Below are positions 32,678-41,208 of a DNA stretch of 46,365 nt, one piece after another. The notes below the pieces were generated by a model, which was not told the DNA's origin, searched no databases, and saw only the letters and a program-made list of their open reading frames with translations. The translations under genes and the position numbers were made by a program. The DNA comes from Planctomycetota bacterium (GTDB lineage: Bacteria > Planctomycetota > Brocadiia > SM23-32), in the NCBI GenBank assembly GCA_021161675.1, contig JAGHAF010000003.1, positions 1 through 46,365 on the forward strand, read 5' to 3'. Position 1 is the stretch's first letter, and each line of letters begins with the position of its first letter.

Positions 32678-33700
32678 ATGAGAGCCCTCCCGCAGACTTT
32701 ACTCCTGGGTATCCTGCTATTGGGTCTCAGTGTGGCGGTTCTCTCGACGGCTCCCAGCAACGCCGCGGGCGCGAAGGACGGCTTTGTCCACTCTACGCAA
32801 GAGGCGAGCAAGACGATGCGCAACACGACTGTTGCGACCGCGCTCCGGCGCATAGCCGGAATGGCAATCATAATAGTCGCCGCTGTGGTCGTCCTTTTCC
32901 CGCTTCTGGTCCTTCTGATGGAGAAGCGACTCGTTTACCATCCGACCTCGGCCCCGGCGGTGAGCTGGGATCTGCCGTGGCTCCAGGTCGAGGATTGCGC
33001 CTTCCGCACCGCGGACGGCCGCCGGCTCCACGGCTGGTGGCGCGCGGCCGCCGGCCCGAAGGGCGAGCGCAAGCCGCCTGTAATCCTGTGGTGTCACGGC
33101 AACGCGGGCAACATAACCCATCGGGCTGAGAACCTGGAATTGATGAGCCGGAACGGCCTCTCGGCGTTGCTGTACGATTATCGAGGCTACGGCAAGAGCG
33201 AGGGCAGGCCGTCGGAGAAGGGCCTGTGCCTGGACGCGCAGGCCGCTTACGATTACCTGCGAAACGAGCGCGGGGTGGAAGCGGGGAGGATTATCTGTTT
33301 CGGACGGTCATTGGGGGCGGGCGTGGCGCTTCAGCTTGCAGTGTCCCGTGATGTGGGGGGCCTGGTGATGGAATCGACTTTCGAGAGCATATCCGCGATG
33401 GCGCGCAAGATGTTCCCGCTGACGCCGATCTGGTCCCTTACGCGCAATCGCTACAATAACCTGGAGAAAATCTCGGGGCTTCAGGCGCCGCTGCTGATGA
33501 TCCAGGGGGGGAAGGACACACTCACCCCCGCCGCGCAGGCGCGCGCCGTCTACGAGGCGGCGCCGGAGCCGAAGCAGTTCTACCTCGTCGAGCAAGCGGG
33601 CCACGACGACGCCTACGCAGTCGGTGGCCAGCGCTATTGGGACGTCTTCGCAGGGTTCTGTCGCAAGTGCAGCGGGGGCGAATTCGCGTTAGAACGCTGA
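32678..33700 (+). CDS. Membrane-anchored alpha/beta hydrolase (Bem46-like)
   Basis: 340 residues from ATG 32678. The hydrolase fold shows VILWCHGNAGNITHR (oxyanion region), LLYDYRGYGKSEGR, the nucleophile elbow CFGRSLGAG, an acid in IQGGKDTLTP and His in QAGHDDAY. A membrane helix at about 50-70 (GMAIIIVAAVVVLFPLLVLL) leads into EKRLVYHPT, the usual opening of the Bem46/FrsA-like group. The natural start may be ATG 32816; the first 46 residues add a second hydrophobic, signal-like stretch. The substrate is unknown. Confidence 0.88.
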   Translation: MRALPQTLLLGILLLGLSVAVLSTAPSNAAGAKDGFVHSTQEASKTMRNTTVATALRRIAGMAIIIVAAVVVLFPLLVLLMEKRLVYHPTSAPAVSWDLPWLQVEDCAFRTADGRRLHGWWRAAAGPKGERKPPVILWCHGNAGNITHRAENLELMSRNGLSALLYDYRGYGKSEGRPSEKGLCLDAQAAYDYLRNERGVEAGRIICFGRSLGAGVALQLAVSRDVGGLVMESTFESISAMARKMFPLTPIWSLTRNRYNNLEKISGLQAPLLMIQGGKDTLTPAAQARAVYEAAPEPKQFYLVEQAGHDDAYAVGGQRYWDVFAGFCRKCSGGEFALER

Positions 33701-33718
33701 GCGTAAGGAGGTTCGCAA

Positions 33719-34537
33719 ATGCCAAGACGAGCGATAGTGGCCGGGCAGTTCTATCCTGCAAATCCCGAACGACTCCGCTCCGCCATCGAGTCCTACACGC
33801 CGGAGGATGCGGCGAAGGAGGGAGTTCTGGGGATTCTTTCGCCCCACGCGGGCTACGAGTTCAGCGGAAAGGTCGCCGGGCGCGCCTTCGCCCGGGCGGA
33901 AATACCGGACACGGTGGTGCTGCTGACTCCGAGCCACAACTTCGCCTCCCCGCCCGCCGCGCTCTGGACCGGCGGCGAGTGGGAGACCCCGCTGGGCGCC
34001 GCTCGGCTCCACCAGCCCCTGACGGAGGCGCTCTCGCGGCTTGCGGGAGTGCAGCCGGACGACCGGACCCACCTGCCTGAGCATTCCGGAGAAGTGGTGC
34101 TGCCCTTCCTTCAATACCATAACCCGCAGGCGCGGATCGCCGTGATCTGCATAACAGGTTCGGCGCGCCTGGGGGCCTTGAAAGAGCTGGGGGAGGCCAT
34201 CGCGGGCGCGCTGGGCGAGGTCGGCGCCCCGGACGGACTCGTGGTTGCCAGCAGCGACATGTCCCACGAGAGCGGCCCTTCGGCGTTGGAGGTGGTGAAG
34301 AGGAACGATGCGCTCGCCATCGAGCAGATGGAGAAGCTCGATCCGGACGGGCTTTATCAGGTCTGCCGGCGCAACAATATCACCATGTGCGGCGTGCTGC
34401 CCGCCGTGGCCATGATGGCCAGTGTGAAAGCCAGGGGCGGCGAGGCGGGAACGCTTATCGCGCGGGCGACCAGCGCCGATTCGCCGCGGGGGGGCGGAGC
34501 TTACGTGGTGGGATACGCCGGGATGATCTTCCGGTGA
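33719..34537 (+). CDS. MEMO1/AmmeMemoRadiSam protein B family
   Basis: 272 residues of the MEMO family, related to class III extradiol dioxygenases: RAIVAGQFYPA, then SPHAGYEFSGKVAGRAF, TPSHNF, EHSGEVVLPFLQY, SSDMSHES and a terminal GYAGMIFR. The metal-ligand histidines in PHAGY, SHN and EHSGE are kept. The reaction is not settled. In many genomes it lies with AMMECR1 and a radical SAM gene; neither is present here. It is 18 bp after the hydrolase gene, with GTAAGGAGG as its ribosome binding site, and seems to end the operon. Confidence 0.92.
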   Translation: MPRRAIVAGQFYPANPERLRSAIESYTPEDAAKEGVLGILSPHAGYEFSGKVAGRAFARAEIPDTVVLLTPSHNFASPPAALWTGGEWETPLGAARLHQPLTEALSRLAGVQPDDRTHLPEHSGEVVLPFLQYHNPQARIAVICITGSARLGALKELGEAIAGALGEVGAPDGLVVASSDMSHESGPSALEVVKRNDALAIEQMEKLDPDGLYQVCRRNNITMCGVLPAVAMMASVKARGGEAGTLIARATSADSPRGGGAYVVGYAGMIFR

Positions 34538-34566
34538 ATTAAAGACCTCCGGGGACAAGCGCCCCG

Positions 34567-35616
34567 TTAGAGCAAGTGGATGACCAGCAGGATAATGACC
34601 AGAACGAGCAGAACTCCCAGAACGATAAGGGCGACCACCGCCCTGTCGCCCTTCCTGGCGGGCTGAGCCAGGTGGGTATCCTCCAGTGACACGCCGTCGT
34701 CTTCGGAGATACTGGGAATCCTATCCCGGTGGACCATGCTCTGGTCCCGGAAGCCTTCCGCGGAAACGGGGCTTCCCGCCAGCAGATTCTCGAAATCCTG
34801 GATAAGTGAGTCGTAGTCGCTGTAGCGGTTCTCAGGAGATTTCGCCATCATCTTGCGAAGCACGTCGGAAAGGGCGTCGGGCAGGGAGGGCACGTGTTCC
34901 TTGGGAGGGGGCATCGGTTCGCGCACCTGCTTGGTCATCACCTCAAAGGTGGTGCCCGTGTAGGGAACCGTCCCGCAGACCATGTGGTAGAGTGTGGCGC
35001 CGAGAGAGTAGATATCCGTCTGGAAGCCCACGTCGCGGGCGCTGTTGATCTGCTCCGGGCTCATGTAATACGGGGTGCCGAGGCTGGCGCCGCTTCGTGT
35101 CAGGCCGGTGGCGGAAGTGGTGGTCTCTTTGGCCAATCCCATGTCCGTCAGGCGAGCCGTATGGTCAACGTCGATTATGATATTGCCGGGGGTGACGTCC
35201 CGGTGGATCACGCCCTCAGAGAGGGCGTGTTTCAGTCCCAGGGCTACCTGGCGGGCGATGTCAACCGCCTCGCGCCACGGAAGCCTGCCTTTCTGCTCGA
35301 CCAGTTCTTTGCACGTCGGCCCCTGCACGTAATCCATGATAAGGTAGTAGAATTCGTTCTCTGCGCCGCATTCGTGGACCTGGACCAGGTTGGGATGGCG
35401 CAGCCGGGCTGCGATGCGGGCCTCACGGAAGAATCGCTGGCTGTATTCCGGGTCTTTCAGCTCGATGTGCTTGGGCAGAAGCTTGATGGCGCGCGCGATG
35501 TCGAGCGTCTTATGGCGACCAAGATAGACGCTCCCCATGCCACCTTCGCCGATCTTCTTCTCAATGCGGCATTGTCCGATCTCGGGGGGAATGCCTTCCG
35601 GAACAGCTTCTTCCAT
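34567..35616 (-). CDS. Membrane Hanks-type Ser/Thr protein kinase
   Basis: 349 residues. Kinase domain about 15-280: glycine loop GEGGMGSVYLG (23-33), K45 in ARAIKLL, catalytic HRDVTPGN (D140, N145), the metal loop TDMG instead of DFG (D158), activation segment GTPYYMSPEQ. Residues 327-349 form a C-terminal membrane helix with no domain outside, so it is a tail-anchored cytosolic kinase lacking PASTA or other sensors. The DFG-to-DMG change keeps the Asp, so activity is expected. It is convergent with the MEMO gene and has its own promoter at 35727-35756. Confidence 0.94.
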   Translation of the reverse strand: MEEAVPEGIPPEIGQCRIEKKIGEGGMGSVYLGRHKTLDIARAIKLLPKHIELKDPEYSQRFFREARIAARLRHPNLVQVHECGAENEFYYLIMDYVQGPTCKELVEQKGRLPWREAVDIARQVALGLKHALSEGVIHRDVTPGNIIIDVDHTARLTDMGLAKETTTSATGLTRSGASLGTPYYMSPEQINSARDVGFQTDIYSLGATLYHMVCGTVPYTGTTFEVMTKQVREPMPPPKEHVPSLPDALSDVLRKMMAKSPENRYSDYDSLIQDFENLLAGSPVSAEGFRDQSMVHRDRIPSISEDDGVSLEDTHLAQPARKGDRAVVALIVLGVLLVLVIILLVIHLL

Positions 35617-35928
35617 GCGTCGGGTCCTCCGTCGCGTGGCCTGTCGGGCGATGTGCCGGGACTATGGATTCCACCCGCTACGCAACGTAAGAAAGGACAA
35701 GGGACGATTAGCAAAACTTAAAATTCATTATACCGCGCCCCTGGAGAGCCCGTCAACTGTCCGTTTCTCTGGATGCTTCAGAGCGCCCGCGCGAGACCGC
35801 CTTGGTAGGCTTGCCCAGGGGATATACCCCCCGCGACGTGGTTGGCGAGCCGGCGCATCCGTCCGAGTATAAACGGGTCGCGGTGCCGGCGCAAGCCCGT
35901 GGGGGCGGTATGTAATCTCAAATTTCGC
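35617..35928. other. Spacer between kinase and cold-shock promoters
   Basis: About 310 bp with the kinase leader (35617-35720), its promoter, and then roughly 170 bp of GC-rich sequence in which I see no gene or clear hairpin. Confidence 0.4.
35727..35756 (-). promoter_or_regulatory. Promoter of the Ser/Thr kinase gene
   Basis: On the minus strand TTGACG (35756-35751), an 18-bp spacer and a perfect TATAAT (35732-35727). The leader to the ATG would be about 100 nt. Confidence 0.75.
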
Positions 35929-35957
35929 TTGTGCAGAGAGCGGATGTGTGGTATAAT
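35929..35957 (+). promoter_or_regulatory. Promoter of the cold-shock transcript
   Basis: TTGTGC (35929-35934), 17 bp, then a perfect TATAAT (35952-35957). Transcription from about 35964 would give a leader of roughly 360 nt before the cold-shock ATG. Confidence 0.75.
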
Positions 35958-35963
35958 CCCCGT

Positions 35964-36323
35964 GAAAGATGCGTTCTTCTTACCTTACTCGGTGGCATGA
36001 CAATTGGTCGTGCGGAGTAGAACGGGGGTCGTTCATTGACTATAGAAGCTGTCTGTTGGGGCTCTCTGAAAGGCCCTCCCGGACGGTGCGGAACAGGGCA
36101 AGCCCTGGGTGATGTCAGTGCTGCTTTCCTTACCGTAGGTTCCCTCCCCGCGGAAGCGATGCGTAGCCTGCAACGCCTTTCCACTTAGTTTCGAACGACA
36201 CTTCTGTCTCTGCTTTCCCACCGGCAAGCGCAATGACGGCGTACTTTCGGTAGGTTGGGTTCGAGGCGCAAGGATGCGCCGGCCCATCCTATAGTATCGT
36301 TTCTTACGTTGCGAGGTTACGCA
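35964..36323 (+). ncRNA. Long structured leader or small RNA upstream of the cold-shock gene
   Basis: No gene fits this stretch, but it folds well. A long stem pairs GTTCT/AGAAC (35973-35977 with 36019-36023), TACTC/GAGTA (35986-35990 with 36015-36019) and GCATGAC/GTCGTGC (35995-36001 with 36007-36013, one G-U), closing on AATTG. A second hairpin is CAGGG-CAAG-CCCTG near 36092. A third lies at 36253-36289. cspA-type mRNAs elsewhere carry long cold-sensing leaders, so this may be a thermosensor; an independent small RNA is also possible. No match to 6S RNA, tmRNA, RNase P or SRP RNA core motifs was seen. Confidence 0.5.
36253..36289 (+). repeat. REP-like palindrome in the cold-shock leader
   Basis: GGTTGGG (36253-36259) pairs with CCCATCC (36283-36289) with one mismatch, and GGCGCA (36265-36270) with TGCGCC (36275-36280) around AGGA. 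The GTAGGTTGGGTT-type opening resembles widespread REP-like palindromes of many bacteria. It ends about 25 bp before the GCGAGG that serves as ribosome binding site and might also act in the leader. Confidence 0.55.
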
Positions 36324-36527
36324 ATGGTCAAAGGTAAAGTGAAGTGGTTCAGTGACGCAAAGGGTTACGGTTTCATCGAGCAAGCGGACGGCAGCGGCGA
36401 CGTGTTCGTCCACCACAGCGACATTCAGGGGACAGGCTACAAATCGCTGTCCGAGAACGACGAGGTGGAGTTCGACATCGAACAGGGCCCCAAGGGCCCC
36501 AGAGCCGCCAACGTGGTGAAGCAGTGA
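36324..36527 (+). CDS. CspA-family cold-shock protein
   Basis: 67 residues, a single OB-fold cold-shock domain that binds single-stranded RNA and DNA and melts structure. RNP1 is KGYGFIEQ and RNP2 is VFVHHSDI; the N-terminus is [18 protein letters not shown]. The chosen ATG (36324) is the family start; an ATG at 36255 would add 23 residues from the palindrome. Regulation probably involves the long leader. A strong terminator follows. Confidence 0.96.
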   Translation: MVKGKVKWFSDAKGYGFIEQADGSGDVFVHHSDIQGTGYKSLSENDEVEFDIEQGPKGPRAANVVKQ

Positions 36528-36867
36528 ACCCAGGCTGATTCCACGAAGACGTGAAGATTGGACCCCGCGGTGTGGAGGGACACGGCGGGGTTTCTTTCTT
36601 TAAAGGATGTAAGGTTGAATTTGAGCGGCGCCGTTGCCGTGCTTTCCGCCTGTTTCCTATCGTTGCCGCTGCGTTGTGCCCGTCGTGTCGTCGTGGTCAG
36701 TTGTTGGCCGCCCTCTAAAGAAGCGCCTGAATGCTATGTGCCGCAGCCGTTACCGTGAACTGATACAGAGACTCTTGCGGTTGGATGCGGCGGGCATTAT
36801 CATGCCGGCCGGCAAGTGGAGCAGTCCCACGGATGGAAAGCGAAATAGCAATGGAAGGAGTCAGATC
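36528..36867. other. Spacer between the cold-shock gene and the amidohydrolase
   Basis: Contains the cold-shock terminator (36563-36601) and then about 265 bp with no clear gene. TTGCGG near 36766 and CATTATC about 17 bp later could be a weak promoter for the amidohydrolase. GGAAGGAG at 36853-36860 is its ribosome binding site. Confidence 0.4.
36563..36601 (+). terminator. Rho-independent terminator of the cold-shock gene
   Basis: CCCCGC (36563-36568) pairs with GCGGGG (36585-36590), with TGT/ACA pairing inside, followed by TTTCTTTCTTT (36591-36601). Confidence 0.85.
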
Positions 36868-38211
36868 GTGACTGGAGATCAGCCGCTGGCCGGCACTGAG
36901 ATCGAACAGTTCGTCATGCAGCAGACGTTGTTCGGGGCGCATTCGCACATAATGACCGTCCCGATGTGGGCCGAGACGGGGCCGCATTTCCGCTCCCTGA
37001 TCGGGTACGCCGGCTCGGACCTGGAATGCGCCGCCGGGCCGACGGTGATAGGGAAGTGGCCGGTCCCTACGACGAACGATGAGGATTACAAGGAGCGCTA
37101 CTTCGAGCTTTGGCGGGCCAGCCGCTTCACCGGCTATTGCCGGGCCACCGAACTGGCCTGCCGAGACCTGCTGGGCGTGGAATACCGCGAGGAGAACGCG
37201 GAGGCCATAGGGCAGGGCATCGCCAGGCTGGTGGGCGACGACCCGGCGGCCTCATACCGGGAGGTCCTGCGCGGGCGGGCCAACATAAGGTGGCTCATCA
37301 AGGACTCCGTTCGCTCGCCCGAAGAGACGCGCGACGAGTTGTATCCGAGCGATTTCGTCCGCTTCAACTACCGTGACGACGAGTTGCTGAGCATCCGCTC
37401 CCGCGCGGACGTGGTCCGACGAGAGCAGTGGTGGGGCCGCAGCGTCCACTCGGTAGGCGACCTGGTGGATGGGCTGAACGGGTCAATATCGAGCTGCCTC
37501 GAGACGGGCAAGATCACGTGTTTCAAGATCGGCTTGCCGTATGAGCGGAGCCTGGCTTTCACCGAGCCGACGCTCCACGAGGCGGAGAAGGCGTTCAGCC
37601 GGCTGATGAACGTCACGCCCGGCGTCACCCTCGATCCGTCAAGCGCGGGCGCCGGCGTGCTGAGGATGTCGCGCTGCTCGGCCGAGGAGCTGCGCCCCCT
37701 TCAGGACTACCTGGTGCACCGCTACGTGCGCCGCGCGGAGGCGGAGGGCCTGCCCGTGCAGGTGCACACAGGATACCTGGCCGGCAGCTACGGCCTGCTC
37801 AGCAACATTTCGGTCATGGACATGGCGTCCTTCATCATGCGGTACCCGCGGGTGCGCTTCGACCTGTTCCACGCCGGCTGGCCCTACACGGAGGAACATG
37901 CGGTGATCGGCAAGGAGTTCCCCAATGTCTGGCTGAACCTGGCCTGGGCCTGGACGATGAATCCCGCCACCATGGAGCGGACGCTGGATAGCTGGCTTGC
38001 CTGTGTGCCGCACAAGAAGATATTCGCCTACGGTGGGGACGTGGGGCAGCCGATGTGCGAATACGGCTACGCGCAGCAGGCCAGGATCGGCATCGGGCGG
38101 GTCTTGAGCAAGTGGGTCCAGCGCGGCGACATGACAATAGAGGATGCGAAGGAAGTGGCCCGGGACATCATGCTGCTCAACGGCTGCCGCTTCCACGGGC
38201 TGGAGCCTTGA
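36868..38211 (+). CDS. Amidohydrolase-family protein
   Basis: 447 residues of the amidohydrolase_2-like TIM barrel. Metal-site residues are H25 and H27 in LFGAHSHIM, a His in PVQVHTGY, another in FDLFHAGWPY and an Asp in AYGGDVG. The group includes decarboxylases, lactonases and hydrolases; a uronate-isomerase-like member is also possible. The start GTG 36868 lies seven bases after GGAAGGAG, a very good site; the longer upstream frame is not supported. No neighbour shares an operon with it, so the substrate cannot be inferred. Confidence 0.85.
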   Translation: MTGDQPLAGTEIEQFVMQQTLFGAHSHIMTVPMWAETGPHFRSLIGYAGSDLECAAGPTVIGKWPVPTTNDEDYKERYFELWRASRFTGYCRATELACRDLLGVEYREENAEAIGQGIARLVGDDPAASYREVLRGRANIRWLIKDSVRSPEETRDELYPSDFVRFNYRDDELLSIRSRADVVRREQWWGRSVHSVGDLVDGLNGSISSCLETGKITCFKIGLPYERSLAFTEPTLHEAEKAFSRLMNVTPGVTLDPSSAGAGVLRMSRCSAEELRPLQDYLVHRYVRRAEAEGLPVQVHTGYLAGSYGLLSNISVMDMASFIMRYPRVRFDLFHAGWPYTEEHAVIGKEFPNVWLNLAWAWTMNPATMERTLDSWLACVPHKKIFAYGGDVGQPMCEYGYAQQARIGIGRVLSKWVQRGDMTIEDAKEVARDIMLLNGCRFHGLEP

Positions 38212-38309
38212 CGGATTCGCAAGGCGCGCATAGTATGACCTTGTAGACGGCCAGAACCTGGGAAGGTTTCGAATCAGTGTTTTTTCCTTTCGGTCGAGAA
38301 GGGAGCGCA

Positions 38310-40028
38310 ATGATGTATGCAATTGATGAAGTGGCGAGTCGGGTCAGGATACTGGCTTTGTTGATGGTACTGGTGGCGATCTTTGTCGCGCCCGCCGTGA
38401 ACGGACAAGCTGTGAGCGCTGCGCAGCAAGAGCGCGGGCTCGTTTTCTACGGTTGGGGCGACCAGCACGTCCAGGGCGACGGCGACTATTCGCACTGCAT
38501 GGGCGCTGTCGAGGCGTTCAACGCCATGCCGGGAATGGCCTACCCGGAAGATATCGGCGGAGTTGTCCCTGAGCCGTCTTTCGTGTTCAACACCGGTGAT
38601 CTGACCGAATGGCCGACGCACGCCGCGGTGAACGGCTACGAGGAGATGATCGGCAAGATTCGCTGGCCCAGCTTCGAGATCAGCGGCAACCACGACGACG
38701 GCGGGAAAGTGCACAGCGAGACGTGCCTCAACTGGCTTCGCGAGAAGCACGGCGCGCTCAATTACTCGTTCGACGCGGGTGGCGTGCACTTCACCTGCCT
38801 GCACACGCCCCTGGCCCCTGACGCCAATTCGCCGGCCGGCCCGGTCTTCCCCGAGGCGCTGCGATTCCTGCGCAACGATCTGGCGACGCAGCCCAAGGAG
38901 AAGCCGGTCGTCGTCGCGATGCACCTGTGCTTCGACGCGCTGACGAACCGCGACGAAGTGGTGGACGCGTTCGAAGGCCACAACGTGATTCTTGTCTTGG
39001 CGGGACACTACCACACGCCCACCTACAACAGCTACAGGGGAATTAATTTCGTCCAACTGCCGTCCCCGAAGAGCAAAATCCGGGCCGTGTCCGTCATCAG
39101 GATCACGCCCGACCGCCTCGTAGTGCGGCATTATGACTATGAGAACAAGGAATGGATGGACAGGGCGAAGGTGGACGTGCCGATCAAGTGGCCGCCCGTC
39201 GAGGAATACTCTCAGCCCACTACGACTGTTCAGCCTACCGACAAGGCCCTTGATCTCCCGAAGGTGGGCGTGCTCTACTATGAGGATTTCGCAAAGGACG
39301 CGGGCGGATGGGGACTCAAGCAGGAACTGGAGGGGAGCGGGTACGACGCCAAGAACGGCTACGGCGGGCAGTACGCCAGCGATACAGGCTGCATGAAGAT
39401 CGTGGGCAAGGCCGCCACGCTCGGCTTCATCAGAGATGGTTTTCAGCTCAGGCCCGAGAAGCACGTATACTTTTCCTACCTGAGCCGCGCGCCGGACATC
39501 GAATGGTCGTTCTTCATGGCTGGCGTTACGGGTGGGGGAAAATACCCCAAGTGGGGTGTTCAGATGCCCGGCAACGATTGGGGCCTGATCTCGCTGAAGA
39601 GCAGCGACCTGGGTGGTGACTTCCAGCCCGGCCAGAGTTTCATAGCCTGGATCACGATGTGGAAAGATAACTTCAAGACGGCGGGCTGGTACGTGGATAA
39701 TTTCATGATCAGCTACTGCAAACCGTCGGTCCTGTCGGTTCAGAGCGCGGGGGACGGCAAGGTTACGCTGAGCTGGTCCAAGACAGAGGACATAACGACG
39801 GGTGACAAGCTGAAGGGCTATCGAATAACCGCCTCGGAGGCGCCGGGCCTGAAGTATGACGAGGGGCAAGATGTGTCCGGGTTGCTGGCGGCTACGGCTG
39901 ACAGCTTTGCGTGCGAGCGCAAGGACGACGCGAAAGCGACGTACTTCACGCTCTGGGCGGAGCTGGAATCTGGCGCCCGCTGGCACGGGATAAACCAGGT
40001 CAAGGTCGGCCCGAAGCCGGCGGAGTAA
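38310..40028 (+). CDS. Secreted metallophosphoesterase with C-terminal beta domains
   Basis: 572 residues with a signal peptide (RILALLMVLVAIFVAPAVNG, cleavage near residue 33). The calcineurin-like phosphoesterase domain is at about 48-290: FYGWGDQH, VFNTGDLTEW, SGNHDDG, VVAMHLCFD and LAGHYHTP give the metal ligands. The C-terminal part has a jelly-roll-like region (about 325-475, YYEDFAKDAGGWGLKQELEG) and a fibronectin-III-like region (about 478-570). It probably acts outside the cell on phosphate esters or a phospholipid. ATG 38310 follows AAGGGAG by five bases. A terminator shared with the convergent SGNH gene follows. Confidence 0.9.
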   Translation: MMYAIDEVASRVRILALLMVLVAIFVAPAVNGQAVSAAQQERGLVFYGWGDQHVQGDGDYSHCMGAVEAFNAMPGMAYPEDIGGVVPEPSFVFNTGDLTEWPTHAAVNGYEEMIGKIRWPSFEISGNHDDGGKVHSETCLNWLREKHGALNYSFDAGGVHFTCLHTPLAPDANSPAGPVFPEALRFLRNDLATQPKEKPVVVAMHLCFDALTNRDEVVDAFEGHNVILVLAGHYHTPTYNSYRGINFVQLPSPKSKIRAVSVIRITPDRLVVRHYDYENKEWMDRAKVDVPIKWPPVEEYSQPTTTVQPTDKALDLPKVGVLYYEDFAKDAGGWGLKQELEGSGYDAKNGYGGQYASDTGCMKIVGKAATLGFIRDGFQLRPEKHVYFSYLSRAPDIEWSFFMAGVTGGGKYPKWGVQMPGNDWGLISLKSSDLGGDFQPGQSFIAWITMWKDNFKTAGWYVDNFMISYCKPSVLSVQSAGDGKVTLSWSKTEDITTGDKLKGYRITASEAPGLKYDEGQDVSGLLAATADSFACERKDDAKATYFTLWAELESGARWHGINQVKVGPKPAE

Positions 40029-40050
40029 CCTGACAATCCAGCGATCAATC

Positions 40051-40087
40051 AGCGGCGGCCGCGGGACTTGCGCCCGCTGCCGCCGCT
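40051..40087. terminator. Bidirectional hairpin between convergent genes
   Basis: AGCGGCGGC (40051-40059) pairs with GCCGCCGCT (40079-40087) and GCGGG (40061-40065) with CCCGC (40073-40077). It sits between the phosphoesterase stop and the SGNH stop. No long T-tract, so strength is uncertain. Confidence 0.6.
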
Positions 40088-40098
40088 AACTTCTGTCG

Positions 40099-41175
40099 TT
40101 ACGTGGTTGACACTATCCCTTCCGATATGATCCAGTCGGCCAGTCGCAGGGCGTAGTAGGTGGAGGCGCCCTGGTTCCAGTGACCGTCGTATTTGAGCCA
40201 GTAGAAGTCCCTGATGGACGTCGCCGGAAGGTCGGCGAATATGCTGAGCCCGTCGAACCACATCACGCCGAAGTGCCGGGCAATCCATTCGCCCTCCGCC
40301 TGGCGGAACGTCTTCGCCCCGGGGTTGTCTATCAGGTAATAGACGTCCTCGCGCGACGGCAACTTGGAGTAGATGACCTTGATCCCGCGCTCCTTGCACA
40401 TGGCCATGATCTGTTCGAGGAGGCTGAACCGATGCTCTCCGTAGCGCTCCTTGAAGCTGTCGGCGCAGAACTCGTAGCCGGCGGGGATCTCCTCATCCGC
40501 CGGATCATACTCCATCGTCACCGGTTGCGGGTCGGCGTTCTTCTTCAACCTGTCCATTACTTCATCGATCTTCTGATCGTTTGCGACTTCGTAGATATTC
40601 GCCATCTTGTCGAGGTCGGCAAGCACCTCCTCAACGCTGCTCGGGCGTTCGTCCAGCTCAGCCCATGCCCAGAACACCCCGGCGTCCGTGCAATGGCCGT
40701 GGGCCCATTTCCGCAGCAGGTCGTCTCCCCAGTCGCCGATGATCAGCGCGTCCAACTCGTAATCGGGCAGAATGTAATCCTTCAGCACTGTGTACCAGTT
40801 CATCAAGCCGCCGCCGTCGGTCGGCATCCCGTAGACCTGGACGTCCAGTCCGTGTTCGGAGCGCGACCTGAGGAGGCGGTGCAGGGTCTCCGGCCATGCT
40901 TCGCTGCACGATAGGTCATTGGTGAAGGAGTCCCCGAGGGCGATGAAACGGAAGGCGCGATCGGACGGTTTCTTCCGCTCGTAGTCGAACGAGCAGTGAA
41001 AGCCCTGCTTGTTGATTTTGGGGCGCCTGTCGGCGACGATTTCCCCGTTGGCGACCCGTGTGAATCGAATGTCCTGGTTCCATCGGTAACCCAGTACCGG
41101 ATCGAACGTTCTGGCAGGCTTGTTGAAAGCAGTGCCTTTGATCTGTCTCATCTCTTCCGGGTCGCTGAAAAACAT
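40099..41175 (-). CDS. SGNH/GDSL-like hydrolase
   Basis: 358 residues. The nucleophile block is IALGDSFTND (S83) and a late D-x-x-H is present in YDGHWNQGAS near residue 335, as in SGNH esterases and AlgX/AlgJ-type acetyl-handling proteins. The middle (LDALIIGDWGDDLLRKWAHG) holds an Asp/Asn-rich strand end. No signal peptide is apparent. The gene starts 33 bp after the GH9 gene on the same strand, so it may deacetylate or otherwise process the polysaccharide that GH9 cuts; that is inference. Confidence 0.8.
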   Translation of the reverse strand: MFFSDPEEMRQIKGTAFNKPARTFDPVLGYRWNQDIRFTRVANGEIVADRRPKINKQGFHCSFDYERKKPSDRAFRFIALGDSFTNDLSCSEAWPETLHRLLRSRSEHGLDVQVYGMPTDGGGLMNWYTVLKDYILPDYELDALIIGDWGDDLLRKWAHGHCTDAGVFWAWAELDERPSSVEEVLADLDKMANIYEVANDQKIDEVMDRLKKNADPQPVTMEYDPADEEIPAGYEFCADSFKERYGEHRFSLLEQIMAMCKERGIKVIYSKLPSREDVYYLIDNPGAKTFRQAEGEWIARHFGVMWFDGLSIFADLPATSIRDFYWLKYDGHWNQGASTYYALRLADWIISEGIVSTT

Positions 41176-41208
41176 GGCATGCGCCTCTTGCTAAGGTGAG
41201 TTTTGGTC

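Noticed and set aside
35964..36240. 6S RNA, tmRNA, RNase P RNA or SRP RNA
   Set aside because: I looked for the core conserved motifs of each and found none.
38274..39986. A 570-codon minus-strand frame
   Set aside because: It is antisense to the phosphoesterase, whose metal ligands are intact.
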